Source: Candidatus Aenigmatarchaeota archaeon (GTDB taxonomy: Archaea; EX4484-52; GLR71). Taken from it: a DNA stretch of 5,148 nucleotides. Position numbers and translations under genes: made by a program. Shown here piece after piece: positions 4,514 through 5,148 of this stretch. The notes beneath the pieces were generated by a model, which saw nothing but the letters and a program-made list of their open reading frames with translations, was not told the DNA's origin and did not search any database. The stretch is taken from the NCBI GenBank assembly GCA_023134675.1, contig JAGLUQ010000081.1:1-5148 (forward strand). Reading direction: 5' to 3'. Within the stretch, counting starts at the first letter, position 1. The number at the start of each line of letters is the position of its first letter.

Positions 4514-5148
4514 ATGGATAGAATTGTTTTCTCTCTTAGGGATGATTTTAATCTTGACAAGATAGTTAGGCATCAGCCGTTCTTTTTCTTCTTTTCCGAT
4601 AAGGCTGAGAGGTCTGTGAAGGTGAATGGAAAGTTAGTCACCATGTCGTTTTTTCAGGACGGCCAGAGACTTATTGTTGATCTGGATGCAAGGCTGGATA
4701 AGGATGAGGTTGGTTTTCTGAAAGAGAGGATATCATATTGTTTAGGCACTATGGAAGACTTTTCCGATCTTTATATGACCTGCAGGGCTGATAGGGTCTT
4801 GGGACGGTTTATGGACAAGATAATAGGAAACAGGCTTCTTTCCGCCTTCAGTGATTTTGAGGCTCTTGTGTCTATAATATGCTCGCAGAATGTCAGTTTT
4901 GCGCAGTATAAGGCGATGGTTGCGAAGATTGTTGATGCCTATGGCGATGAGAAGGTGTTTCCTGAACCTTGCGATATACTTGCTGATACCAGTCTTCTTA
5001 AAAGGTGTGGGGTAGGGTACAGGGCAGAGTATATTGAGAATATAGCGCGGTTTATGAAAGGGAAAAAAGAGGTTGATGATGCTTACAGGCTGTCTTCTGT
5101 TAAGGGTATAGGTCCGTATTCTGTTGATATCTTCATGCTTTTTCAGAA
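4514..5148 (+). CDS. HhH-GPD DNA glycosylase, AlkA/OGG1 superfamily (3' truncated by window)
   Basis: The frame from ATG 4514 runs open to the last base, giving 211 residues of a gene that continues beyond the window. The N-terminal part (about 1-85) fits the beta-rich domain of AlkA/OGG1 proteins. Then come the helical segments FEALVSIICSQNVSFAQYK (115-133), CGVGYRAEYIENIAR (165-179, like the OGG1 LGYRARYV segment) and the helix-hairpin-helix LSSVKGIGPYSVD (193-205). These enzymes cut the glycosidic bond of oxidised or alkylated bases for base-excision repair. Tyr202 stands where OGG1 has its catalytic lysine and AlkA has tryptophan, suggesting a monofunctional glycosylase without lyase activity. 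The catalytic Asp expected some 20 residues after the hairpin is outside the window. An unusual run of five Phe occurs at 23-27. The gene is divergent from the Trx-CcdA gene and shares its promoter region. Confidence 0.88.
   Translation, partial: MDRIVFSLRDDFNLDKIVRHQPFFFFFSDKAERSVKVNGKLVTMSFFQDGQRLIVDLDARLDKDEVGFLKERISYCLGTMEDFSDLYMTCRADRVLGRFMDKIIGNRLLSAFSDFEALVSIICSQNVSFAQYKAMVAKIVDAYGDEKVFPEPCDILADTSLLKRCGVGYRAEYIENIARFMKGKKEVDDAYRLSSVKGIGPYSVDIFMLFQ

Noticed and set aside
1..5148. CRISPR arrays, tRNA or rRNA genes, riboswitches
   Set aside because: No regularly spaced repeats, tRNA-like arm sequences, rRNA motifs or long structured leaders were found, and almost all the sequence is occupied by coding regions.

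Overview
The window looks like a stretch of an AT-rich archaeal chromosome, possibly from a small-genome or uncultivated lineage. The archaeal assignment is an inference. It rests on A/T-only TATA-like boxes centred about 26-32 bases before several start codons, the lack of Shine-Dalgarno sequences at those same genes, one plausible Shine-Dalgarno at the operon-internal gene, and the gene families present. I cannot name a species, and a bacterial origin is not excluded.

Layout. Positions 1-1575 hold two tandem, co-directional and paralogous MacB/FtsX-type ABC transporter permeases. The first is cut by the window edge, and the two abut with no spacer. A T-rich tract after the second looks like an archaeal-type terminator. 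Positions 1601-2383 (minus strand) encode a very AT-rich, kinase-fold protein resembling RfaY/WaaY lipopolysaccharide-core kinases. Beyond its start, at about 2425-2522, lies a decayed copy of the 3' end of a permease gene. The kinase gene is therefore bracketed by direct repeats of the permease tail (50 of 52 bases identical, 1532-1583 and 2471-2522). Positions 2554-3318 (plus) encode an acidic protein I do not recognise, with a three-times repeated F-x-x-Y-G motif. Positions 3333-4454 (minus) encode an exported thioredoxin domain fused to a CcdA-type six-helix membrane domain. Positions 4514-5148 (plus) begin an HhH-GPD DNA glycosylase of the AlkA/OGG1 superfamily, cut by the window end.

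The genes form no single pathway. The permeases probably form, with an ATPase upstream of the window, a transporter for an envelope substrate or for macrolide/lipoprotein-type export. The Trx-CcdA fusion carries reducing equivalents across the membrane to extracytoplasmic thiols. The glycosylase repairs damaged bases in the cytoplasm. The most unusual region is 1530-2530. There an AT-rich kinase gene sits in the opposite orientation between an intact permease end and a fossil of a further permease copy, which points to replacement or insertion in a once longer permease tandem array. I see no complete new defence or mobile system: no transposase, integrase, CRISPR array, tRNA or rRNA is visible.
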